Assembly (NCBI GenBank): GCA_013388525.1 | Contig: JACAFA010000132.1 | Span: forward strand, 1 to 11,686 | Source: Ignavibacteriaceae bacterium | GTDB lineage: Bacteria; Bacteroidota; Ignavibacteria; Ignavibacteriales; Ignavibacteriaceae | Direction: 5' to 3' | DNA: 11,686 nt | Shown: piece by piece, positions 1-6,370 of the stretch | Layout of the letters: each line of letters starts with the position of its first letter | Position numbering within the stretch: position 1 is the stretch's first letter | Translations under genes and position numbers: made by a program | The notes under the pieces: generated by a model | Seen by the model: the letters and a program-made list of their open reading frames with translations, nothing else | Database searches by the model: none | Told to the model about the DNA's origin: nothing

Positions 1-345
1 ATGGACAGACAGATACTGACCAAGATACAGGTAGAGATGATCTATGGAAATCCACCGGCATTACCATTGGATTATATCTTATGGCAGAACTTCCCGAATC
101 CGTTCAACCCGAGCACAACAGTAAAGTTCCAGATACCACAGACGAGCGATGTAACAATAAAGATCTATGATATGTTAGGTCAGGAAGTAAGAACATTGTT
201 TGCAGGTGAAGTATTAAGAGGAACATATTCGGTTGATTGGGATGGAAAGAACGATGCAGGTCAGCAGATGAGTTCAGGCAGCTATATCTACAGAATGGTA
301 GCTGGTGAATTTATGCAGGCTAAAAAGATGATTTATGTGAAGTAA
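1..345 (+). CDS. C-terminal end of a T9SS-exported protein (5' truncated by the window edge)
   Basis: Only about 114 codons are visible, and nearly all of them form a type IX secretion C-terminal sorting domain. The signature NFPNPFNP lies at residues 30-37 of the visible part, followed by the VPQ/IPQ-TSDV strand, an IYDMLGQEVRTLF segment, SSGSYIYRM and a lysine-rich end (KKMIYVK). In this family the domain directs passage through the T9SS outer-membrane pore and is usually removed when the protein is attached to the surface. The ATG at base 1 is probably an internal methionine: the protein has no signal peptide, and a sorting domain alone would be useless. The functional part therefore lies upstream of the window. 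Lysine codons are mostly AAG (6 AAG, 1 AAA), unlike most of the window but like the 3' end of the gene at 6371. The sorting domain is of the same subtype as that of the gene at 677. Confidence 0.85.
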   Translation: MDRQILTKIQVEMIYGNPPALPLDYILWQNFPNPFNPSTTVKFQIPQTSDVTIKIYDMLGQEVRTLFAGEVLRGTYSVDWDGKNDAGQQMSSGSYIYRMVAGEFMQAKKMIYVK

Positions 346-360
346 TATTTATTTTCTTAA

Positions 361-384
361 GAGCCCCGCAATTGTGCGGGGCTC
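361..384. terminator. GC-rich perfect palindromic hairpin after the first gene
   Basis: GAGCCCCGCA and TGCGGGGCTC form a perfect 10-bp stem around ATTG, starting 15 bases after the TAA stop. The position suits a terminator for the upstream gene. No long T-run follows on either strand (the + side continues AACTATAGTTTC), so it is a weak intrinsic terminator or a 3'-end-stabilising hairpin. Its 3' arm contains GCGGGGCTC, which is also the 3' arm of the hairpin after the gene at 677. Confidence 0.6.
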
Positions 385-417
385 AACTATAGTTTCTTAA
401 GTGCCCGATAGTTATGG

Positions 418-457
418 TGAACAAATAGAATTTAGATAGACGTATAAAATTTGTTCA
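418..457. repeat. 9-bp perfect inverted repeat, possible operator or RNA hairpin
   Basis: TGAACAAAT (418-426) and ATTTGTTCA (449-457) are exact reverse complements separated by 22 bases. It lies in the spacer about 220 bases before the 677 start. The arms are AT-rich, so the RNA hairpin would be weak; an operator half-site pair is also possible. Chance occurrence in AT-rich DNA cannot be excluded. Confidence 0.35.
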
Positions 458-642
458 AAAGTTTATATATTTATGTAGCTTTTAATTGATTTTTAATTTT
501 TAGTCAAAATTATTAATTAGACTTTAAAATTCATTTGGTAAAATGTTCGGCTTTTGTAACCAAATAAATTAGAAAAATTATTTAAGGATAGTAGAACTAA
601 TTTATTTTGTTACAGCAGTCAGAATAAAAATACTTTAAATAA

Positions 643-676
643 CAATTAATTTATTAACTTAATAGAGAGGCATATT
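643..676 (+). promoter_or_regulatory. Shared upstream box plus ribosome-binding site of the 677 gene
   Basis: CAATTAATTTATTAAC (643-658) matches CAACTTATTTATTAAC (11480-11495), ahead of the paralogue at 11514, in 14 of 16 positions. Both boxes end exactly 18 bases before their ATG. A purine-rich Shine-Dalgarno-like GAGAGG sits at 665-670, six bases before the ATG; the paralogue has AAAGGG at the same spacing. The box could be a promoter element, a leader element or simply residual similarity from duplication. Confidence 0.45.
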
Positions 677-1762
677 ATGCGTAAACTCTTTTCAATTTTT
701 TCAATCGTTATGCTCTATGTTACAATTGCATTTGGACAGGCTCAGGCAGATTTTGAGATTTTGGTTCATGATGCACTCAATGCAAATTATCCATTATGGT
801 TTGGGTTAGACTTAACCGCCACTGATGGTATTGATTTTACATTAGGAGAAAGTGATCTTCCTCCTCCACCGCCGGGTAATGCATTTGATGCCAGATGGTG
901 GTTACCACCTTTTTTAGGTGCGCTTTCTTCGTGGCGTGATTATCGGGCTCCAGGCAATCCACCTGCATTTCCGTTTACAGGACAGAAAGAGCACAATCTT
1001 AAATTTCAATCGACGGATTATCCTATTACAATAAGGTGGAATTTACCATCAACTATTGCATCAACAAGCGTAATAAGAGATATGTTTGGCGGCGTACTTA
1101 TAAATAAAAGCTTTTCCGGTAATGATAGTCTTGTAGTTACAAATACAGCAATTGGACAGCTACAGGTATTGATTGATTACGTTGATGTCGTTCCCGTTGA
1201 ACTTACATCCTTTACTGCACAGGTTTCAGAAAAAGGAGTGCTTTTGAACTGGACTACGGCAACAGAGCTGAACAATCAGGGTTTCAATGTTGAAAGAAAA
1301 ACAATCGGCTGGGAAACAATTGGTTATGTTCCCGGATATGGAACTACAACTGAGCCAAAGTCATACTCTTTTCTTGATGGCGAAGTTACAACCGGTACAT
1401 ATACTTATCGTTTGAAACAAATTGATTTTGATGGAACTATCAGTTACTCAAACGAAATTGAAGTTGTTGTTAATTTTACACCAAGTAATTTTGAATTATT
1501 CCAGAATTATCCAAATCCGTTCAACCCGACAACGACTATTCAGTTCCAGGTTCCACAGACCAGCGATGTGTCAATTAAAATTTTCGACATGCTTGGACAG
1601 GAAGTCAGATCATTATTTACCGAACAGGTTCAACCGGGTAAGTATTCGGTAACATGGGATGGAATGAACAATTCAGGTGCTAAAATGAGTTCAGGAAGTT
1701 ATATATACAGAATGACTGCGGGTGATTTTGTACAGTCAAAAGAAATGATTCTTTTAAAGTAA
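677..1762 (+). CDS. Small T9SS surface protein with FDxR module and FnIII-like domain
   Basis: A complete 361-aa secreted protein. Residues 1-22 are a Sec signal peptide (MRKLFS, then a hydrophobic core, ending AFGQA). Residues ~25-170 form a module with FGLDLTATDGID followed by LPPPPPGNAFDAR at 61-73 and a YPITIRW strand 42 residues further on; I know no named family for it. Residues ~172-266 are the FnIII-like domain often seen before T9SS tails (VPVELTSFTA, LNWTTATELNNQGFNVER, YRLKQIDFDG). Residues ~270-361 are the sorting domain, with NYPNPFNP at 277-284 and DMLGQEVRSLF. GAGAGG six bases before the ATG supports this start. The gene is flanked by hairpins and is probably transcribed alone. 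The gene at 11514 is a paralogue. No catalytic motif is visible, so a structural, adhesive or display role is inferred only. Confidence 0.9.
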   Translation: MRKLFSIFSIVMLYVTIAFGQAQADFEILVHDALNANYPLWFGLDLTATDGIDFTLGESDLPPPPPGNAFDARWWLPPFLGALSSWRDYRAPGNPPAFPFTGQKEHNLKFQSTDYPITIRWNLPSTIASTSVIRDMFGGVLINKSFSGNDSLVVTNTAIGQLQVLIDYVDVVPVELTSFTAQVSEKGVLLNWTTATELNNQGFNVERKTIGWETIGYVPGYGTTTEPKSYSFLDGEVTTGTYTYRLKQIDFDGTISYSNEIEVVVNFTPSNFELFQNYPNPFNPTTTIQFQVPQTSDVSIKIFDMLGQEVRSLFTEQVQPGKYSVTWDGMNNSGAKMSSGSYIYRMTAGDFVQSKEMILLK

Positions 1763-1779
1763 GTTTTATGTTTTACTGT

Positions 1780-1816
1780 GCCCTGCTTAAAAAAAATAGC
1801 GGGGCTCTTTTATTTT
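1780..1816 (+). terminator. Rho-independent terminator of the 677 gene
   Basis: GCCCTGC (1780-1786) pairs with GCGGGGC (1799-1805) in a 7-bp stem with one G-U pair and an A-rich 12-base loop. TCTTTTATTTT follows at once. It starts 18 bases after the stop codon, the expected place for an intrinsic terminator. Confidence 0.8.
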
Positions 1817-1956
1817 AAATGAAATGCGGCTTTATTTGCTGAAGTTTTTATTATTGGTAAAAGCCTGCAAAGCTTTCCTATAGTAAGCTGTGCTGTCAGT
1901 CTTCATACTAAGTGTAAAATAATTTAAAGATATACATCTAAAGAACTGACAGATTT

Positions 1957-1978
1957 AAAGGATTATATTTTATCCTTT
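1957..1978. repeat. 7-bp inverted repeat AAAGGAT/ATCCTTT
   Basis: AAAGGAT (1957-1963) and ATCCTTT (1972-1978) pair perfectly around an 8-base AT loop. The right arm overlaps an alternative pairing, TTATCC (1970-1975) with GGATAA (1991-1996), so the two hairpins exclude each other. This is a possible RNA switch in a leader, or chance. Confidence 0.4.
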
Positions 1979-2023
1979 TGGATATTAAGAGGATAATTAT
2001 AAGAACTGTGATGCTTCGAAACA

Positions 2024-2052
2024 GCTTTATCCTTACTGACAAAAAGGATAGC
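2024..2052. repeat. Inverted repeat TATCCTT/AAGGATA
   Basis: TATCCTT (2028-2034) pairs with AAGGATA (2044-2050) around a 9-base loop. Two more G-C pairs are possible (2024-2025 with 2051-2052) if two T residues bulge out. It repeats the AAGGAT theme of the hairpin at 1957-1978, about 190 bases before the 2241 start. Confidence 0.4.
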
Positions 2053-2240
2053 GAGCTGTTAATTGACTGAAAATCATTTATAATTTTTTCAATTCCTGCT
2101 GCTGTGCAAACTAAAAAAATTATATTATTCGGGGGAATGTCATTCAGCGTACTTTCTGATAATCCGTATGGTGAACAGCGCATTACTATTAATTTCCCAT
2201 TCAAAGAAACCTTCCAGTATATTAAACTAAAAGGTATGAG

Positions 2241-5200
2241 ATGAAGAATTTTATTTACATTCTTAAAATGAGTGCTATTTTCTCATTTATATTTTTTGGA
2301 AAAACACTCTCCCAAACGGATGAAGACTTAAAAAACATTTGGTCGCGGGTTGTAATTGATAAGAACTTAGTGAAGGAAATCAAACCAGATATTAATTGGT
2401 TTCCGGCTGAGCAAATTCCGGTATTTTATCCTTTAGTTGATGGAATTACAGTCGGTCCAAATTTCAGATTGAAACCGGGAACAAATACTACACAGTCCGA
2501 AATGAGCGTTGACGTTCATCCGACAAATAACAATATTGTTTTTGGGTCTGCAAATGCAACTGACTGGCCTGTAACAACAATATATGGAACCGGCGTTTAT
2601 TGGTCACTCAATCAAGGATCAACCTGGACTGGATATGACAGCCCGCCGTTTGGTACAAACTCAGGTGATCCCGTTTCAGTTATAGGAAGCGATGGAAGGT
2701 TTTACGAAAACTATATTAATAATTCAAGCGGTCAAAGTGTTTCTGTTTCTACGAATAATGGTGCGAACTGGAATACCTATGTTATTGCACCCAATCCTGG
2801 CAGTCTTGCAGATAAAAATCATTATATGGTTGATAAAAAATCTGATAGCCCTTATTTGCACAGATCGTACTGTGCTTGGACGGATTTTGGAGGAACAAAT
2901 ACTTATGATGTAGTATTCAAGTATTCTTCAAACTTTGGTCAAAACTGGGCTTCAGCAATAAATTTAAGTAATGCACTATCATCATACTTAAATCAGGGTG
3001 TTAATATTCAAACAGGACCAAATGGTGAAGTTTATGCTACCTGGGCAGTTTATATTGACGGTGATGTAGGTACCGGTGAAGATGGAATCGGATTTGCAAA
3101 GTCAACTAATGGTGGTCAAACATGGTCGGCACCAATGTATGCATATCAACAAACCAATTTTGGTATCAGAGGATATTTAACAAGCAAAAACAGTATAAGA
3201 GTACAATCATTTCCATCAATGGCTGTTGACAGATCCGGTGGACCATATAATGGATATATTTATATAACTTGGCCTCAGCGGGGAGTATCTCCTGCCGGAA
3301 GCGATCCGGATATTGTTATAATTAGATCTACTAATGGCGGGACTAGCTGGTCTTCACCTGTTCGCGTGAATAATGATCCACTCAACAATGGAAAAGATCA
3401 ATATTTTCCGTGGTGCACTGTAGATCAATTAACCGGACAATTAATGCTTGTGTTTTATGACAGCCGTGATGTGGCTAATACTCAGGCAAATGTTTATATG
3501 GCGAGATCATTAGATGGTGGAAGTACTTTTGAAAATTTTAAAGTTAGTGATCAGGCACATACACCTTCACCTATTTCCGGGCTTGCCGGAGGTTATGCTG
3601 GTGATTATATCGGTGTAGCTGCTTATGATAATGTTGCCTATCCTCTGTGGGCAGATAACAGAACAGGAAATTATCAGGGCTGGATGGCTAAAGTTACTTT
3701 TGGTCCGCCATGTCCGGTTGGTGCACCAACGAATCCAATTCCAATTAATGAAGCCACAAATGTTTCCATCAATTTACCTCAACTTATCTGGACAAATGGC
3801 TCAGGCGCAACACAGTGTGAAGTATGGTTCGGTATATCTGGTAGTATGACAAAGGTTTACGACGGTCCGGCAATTTCATCATGGAATATTCCGTCGCCGC
3901 TTAGTTACAATACTCAATACAACTGGCAAATAATTGATAAAGATGGCTCTTGCAGCACCAGCGGACCTGCGTGGTCATTTACTACTGAACTTTCACCCGG
4001 AATTGTATTTATTGAGAACTTTGATAACCTGAATTGCTGGACACCAATCGGGCCACTGGGAACGACTAACTGGTCTGTTCAAAATACTGCAAATGCAGGA
4101 GGTACTTCTCCCGAGCTCAGGCTTAGCTGGACTCCTCAATTTAACGGTTTATCAAAGTTAAGTAGTTGCCCTATATCTGTACTGAATAATCGTCATTATA
4201 GCATAACTCTTAAACACATGCTCGATTTTTATGCAACTACAGCTCCAACGCTTGGTTTAGGAGTTTCTTATGATAATGGAGCAACCTATACAACTATCTG
4301 GAGTTTTACACCAACTGGTAACGTTGGACCGGAAACGATTAACGCATCATTTACAACACCTGTAAACGATTCTCCCAATGCAATTAACCTCTATCTTGTT
4401 TTTTTCTGCAACGGTAATTCATATAATATTGATTACTGGTATATTGATGACTTAATATTGAATGATGATGATTACGTTAGCGTAACGGATCCGACAAATG
4501 TAACTGCAACTCCTGTAAGCCATTCACAAATAAATATTGGATTTACACCAGATATAAATAATAATAATGTGGTTATTGTCTGGAATCTATCTGGTTTATT
4601 CACAACTCCGTCAGGAACTCCACCTTTGCCGGGGCAACCTTTTGCCGGTGGTACTTTATTATATAACGGAACAACATCTCCTGTAAGTCATACTGGTCTT
4701 ACCCAACTGACAACTTATTATTACAAACTTTTTTCTTTTAATGGAATCAATTATTCACCGGGAGTTAATGTCAATGCAACTACTTTGTCAGCATTAGATT
4801 TTGGAGTAGATATGCTGGTAAGGGACAATTGTATAAATTCAGTTCCGCTGATATTTGGTACTGCACCCGGTGCAACTGAATGTTACGATCCGGAATATGA
4901 TCTTTCAGCACCACCACCTCCACCCGGAGGCGCTTTCGATGGAAGATTCGTTAGCTGCAATGAGGGATTTTTCAAAGATATAAAAGCAACAAATACTAAT
5001 GATGAACGAATTTGGAATTTGCAATTTCAACCAGCCGACGGTTGTTATCCTGTTACTTTAACATGGAATCCGGCACAGTTGCCATCCACCGGTTATTTTC
5101 ATTTATTAGATCCTTTTGTCGGAACTATAGTTAACGTTAATATGAGAACCACAAGCTCATTTACTGATGTGACGGACCTTCGTCAATTGCAGATAAAATA

Positions 5201-6335
5201 CAATTATCAGATTTGTTCTAACTTTAATATTTCGTCAGGTTGGAATTTGTTAAGTTTGCCAGTTAATATTACTGATAATAACTATCTTACTTTGTTCCCA
5301 ACTGCACAACCCGGGACATTATACGGATATAATAATGGTTATTTTTCAACTACTACAATCGGGAATTGTGATGGCTATTGGTTAAAATTTTCATCTGCAC
5401 AGTTTGTAAATGTATGTGGTCTTGATAGAATTGAATGCAACATTACTTTAAATTCCGGCTGGAATTTAATTGGCGGACCTGATTGTAATGTTTCTCTCAG
5501 CAATGTTATTGATCCTGGTGGAATTATCATTGCAGGTTCACTATATGGTTATTCCGGCGGTTATTTTTCTGCAAATTCAATTGATGCTACAAAAGCTTAC
5601 TGGATAAAAGCAAATGCACCTGGTACGATAACAGTAAGTTGTGCTATCCCTCCTGAAAAACAAAATATTGATTTAATAATTCCACAGGAAACTTTTGAAG
5701 ATTTCAGCAGGATTGAGATAAATGATTCTGAAGAGAATAGTCAGACTTTATTCTTTAATGGTAAATTGAATGATAATCTGAACACAGAAAGTTTCAGTTT
5801 ACCACCACTACCCCCTCCGGGAAGTTTTGATGCAAGACTAAAAGGTGATTACAGATTAACTGAAAGTGACGAAGTAGAAATTGAATTGCAATCATCTGCA
5901 TATCCGATAAATGTTCTTATATCAAACCTGAATAACAATGAAGCCTATGTTCTTGTTGAAGTTGCAAATAAAGTTGTAGTCGGAACTCATAAAATTATAA
6001 ACGGAGAGAAAATAATTATTAGTAACGAAGCTGTAACGATGCTAAAGATTACGAAAGTGAATTCGCTTCCAACAACATATAATCTTGATCAGAACTATCC
6101 TAATCCGTTTAATCCGATTACGACAATTAAATTTTCATTACCTGAAGCAGCAAACGTATCACTTAATATTTATAACGCACTTGGAGAGAAGATCGCAGAA
6201 TTGGTTAACACAAATTTGGAAGCAGGATATTACAGCTACCAATGGGATGCGAACAATTTTGCAAGTGGAATTTACATCTATGAATTGCGGACAGATAAAT
6301 TTATTTCAGTTAAAAAAATGATACTAATGAAATAA
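2241..6335 (+). CDS. Large T9SS surface protein with Asp-box beta-propeller and two FDxR modules
   Basis: 1364 aa, predicted secreted and surface-located. Residues 1-25 are a signal peptide (ends KTLSQ). Six Asp-box/BNR motifs at about 122, 170, 229, 288, 363 and 423 (for example STNGGQTW, STNGGTSW, SLDGGSTF) imply a six-bladed sialidase-fold propeller, but I see no FRIP motif or arginine triad, so sugar cleavage is doubtful. An FnIII-like domain follows (~491-583), then a jelly-roll of the MAM/choice-of-anchor type (~586-742, FIENFDNLNCW to WYIDDLIL), a second FnIII-like domain (~748-850), an FDxR module (APPPPPGGAFDGRF at 890), a paired SGWNL repeat (999 and 1072), a second FDxR module (LPPLPPPGSFDAR at 1187) and the sorting domain (NYPNPFNP from 1285, IYNALGEKIAELV). 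AAAAGG lies six bases before the ATG. The next gene starts 35 bp later with no terminator between, so the two are probably co-transcribed. Binding of glycans or other surface polymers is inference. Confidence 0.9.
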   Translation: MKNFIYILKMSAIFSFIFFGKTLSQTDEDLKNIWSRVVIDKNLVKEIKPDINWFPAEQIPVFYPLVDGITVGPNFRLKPGTNTTQSEMSVDVHPTNNNIVFGSANATDWPVTTIYGTGVYWSLNQGSTWTGYDSPPFGTNSGDPVSVIGSDGRFYENYINNSSGQSVSVSTNNGANWNTYVIAPNPGSLADKNHYMVDKKSDSPYLHRSYCAWTDFGGTNTYDVVFKYSSNFGQNWASAINLSNALSSYLNQGVNIQTGPNGEVYATWAVYIDGDVGTGEDGIGFAKSTNGGQTWSAPMYAYQQTNFGIRGYLTSKNSIRVQSFPSMAVDRSGGPYNGYIYITWPQRGVSPAGSDPDIVIIRSTNGGTSWSSPVRVNNDPLNNGKDQYFPWCTVDQLTGQLMLVFYDSRDVANTQANVYMARSLDGGSTFENFKVSDQAHTPSPISGLAGGYAGDYIGVAAYDNVAYPLWADNRTGNYQGWMAKVTFGPPCPVGAPTNPIPINEATNVSINLPQLIWTNGSGATQCEVWFGISGSMTKVYDGPAISSWNIPSPLSYNTQYNWQIIDKDGSCSTSGPAWSFTTELSPGIVFIENFDNLNCWTPIGPLGTTNWSVQNTANAGGTSPELRLSWTPQFNGLSKLSSCPISVLNNRHYSITLKHMLDFYATTAPTLGLGVSYDNGATYTTIWSFTPTGNVGPETINASFTTPVNDSPNAINLYLVFFCNGNSYNIDYWYIDDLILNDDDYVSVTDPTNVTATPVSHSQINIGFTPDINNNNVVIVWNLSGLFTTPSGTPPLPGQPFAGGTLLYNGTTSPVSHTGLTQLTTYYYKLFSFNGINYSPGVNVNATTLSALDFGVDMLVRDNCINSVPLIFGTAPGATECYDPEYDLSAPPPPPGGAFDGRFVSCNEGFFKDIKATNTNDERIWNLQFQPADGCYPVTLTWNPAQLPSTGYFHLLDPFVGTIVNVNMRTTSSFTDVTDLRQLQIKYNYQICSNFNISSGWNLLSLPVNITDNNYLTLFPTAQPGTLYGYNNGYFSTTTIGNCDGYWLKFSSAQFVNVCGLDRIECNITLNSGWNLIGGPDCNVSLSNVIDPGGIIIAGSLYGYSGGYFSANSIDATKAYWIKANAPGTITVSCAIPPEKQNIDLIIPQETFEDFSRIEINDSEENSQTLFFNGKLNDNLNTESFSLPPLPPPGSFDARLKGDYRLTESDEVEIELQSSAYPINVLISNLNNNEAYVLVEVANKVVVGTHKIINGEKIIISNEAVTMLKITKVNSLPTTYNLDQNYPNPFNPITTIKFSLPEAANVSLNIYNALGEKIAELVNTNLEAGYYSYQWDANNFASGIYIYELRTDKFISVKKMILMK
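2604..3530 (+). repeat. Six Asp-box (BNR) repeats coding for a beta-propeller
   Basis: The pattern S-x-[ND]-x-G-x-[TNS]-[WF] occurs six times: SLNQGSTW, STNNGANW, SSNFGQNW, STNGGQTW, STNGGTSW and SLDGGSTF. The spacing is 48 to 75 residues, about one per blade. These are structural turns of sialidase-like propellers and do not indicate catalysis by themselves. Confidence 0.75.
5235..5609 (+). repeat. Paired SGWNL...YWxK repeat in the 2241 gene
   Basis: Two copies of a ~70-residue unit: SGWNLLSLPV, LYGYNNGYFS and GYWLK, then SGWNLIGGP, LYGYSGGYFS and AYWIK. The same two-copy unit occurs in the next gene at 10304-10705. I know it as a recurrent, poorly characterised unit of secreted proteins in this group; the function is unknown to me. 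Confidence 0.7.
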
Positions 6336-6357
6336 GTGGTTATATTAAATTTTTTAT

Positions 6358-6363
6358 GGAGGA
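6358..6363 (+). promoter_or_regulatory. Shine-Dalgarno site that fixes the start of the 6371 gene
   Basis: GGAGGA lies just before ATG 6371, with eight bases between GGAGG and the ATG. The in-frame ATG at 6356 overlaps this site and would add MEDFI ahead of a normal signal peptide. The start at 6371 is therefore the better choice. Confidence 0.8.
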
Positions 6364-6370
6364 TTTTATT

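Larger units (their letters stand above)
346..676. other. AT-rich intergenic spacer
   Basis: These 331 bases have no convincing coding frame. They hold the hairpin at 361-384, a short direct repeat TTTCTTAAG (353-361 and 393-401), a 9-bp inverted repeat (418-457) and the box and ribosome-binding site just before the gene at 677. The rest is A/T-rich with many stops. The promoter of the 677 gene must lie here if it is transcribed alone, but I could not place -10/-35 or Bacteroidota -7/-33 elements convincingly. Confidence 0.6.
1817..2240. other. Intergenic region with alternating AAGGAT/ATCCTT hairpins
   Basis: The 424 bases between the terminator and the 2241 gene are AT-rich. They contain AAGGAT-type motifs in alternating orientation (1957-2050) that can form competing hairpins, and a + frame that is open apart from one TGA, described separately as a possible gene remnant. 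Bases 1817-1941 show nothing I can name. Any promoter for the 2241-11398 operon should be in this region, but I could not identify one. Confidence 0.5.
1942..2244 (+). pseudogene. Possible gene remnant or short coupled ORF overlapping the 2241 start
   Basis: One + frame is open from 1942 to a TGA at 2242-2244, interrupted only by a TGA at 2068-2070. The second part reads like real protein (IPAAVQTKKIILFGG, then SDNPYGEQRITINFPF, ending YIKLKGMR). Its stop overlaps the next gene's start as ATGA, the usual layout for translational coupling. An ATG at 2137 preceded by GGGGGA would give only 35 residues, and the purine run is too close to be a good ribosome-binding site. I favour the decayed 3' end of an older gene; a short coupled leader peptide or chance openness are alternatives. 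The opposite strand is also open across 1938-2204, which weakens the case. I do not recognise the family. Confidence 0.3.

Noticed and set aside
353..401. Direct repeat TTTCTTAAG as a mobile-element target duplication
   Set aside because: The 9-base match flanks only the hairpin region, there is no element between the copies, and such AT-rich matches arise by chance.
541..640. Bacteroidota-type promoter (TTTG and TAnnTTTG) upstream of the 677 gene
   Set aside because: TTTTG and TATTTTG strings occur, but the spacing is wrong and the -7 match is incomplete.
1938..2204. Open frame of 88 codons on the - strand in the spacer before the 2241 gene
   Set aside because: A GGAAGG lies near its start, but the protein does not look like a known family and the + frame reads better and ends in an ATGA overlap. 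Neither is certain.
2241..3720. Active sialidase (GH33)
   Set aside because: Asp boxes are present but I could not find the FRIP motif or an arginine triad, so only the fold is claimed.
6356..6370. Upstream in-frame ATG as start of the 6371 gene
   Set aside because: This ATG overlaps the GGAGG ribosome-binding site of the ATG at 6371 and adds MEDFI before a normal signal peptide.
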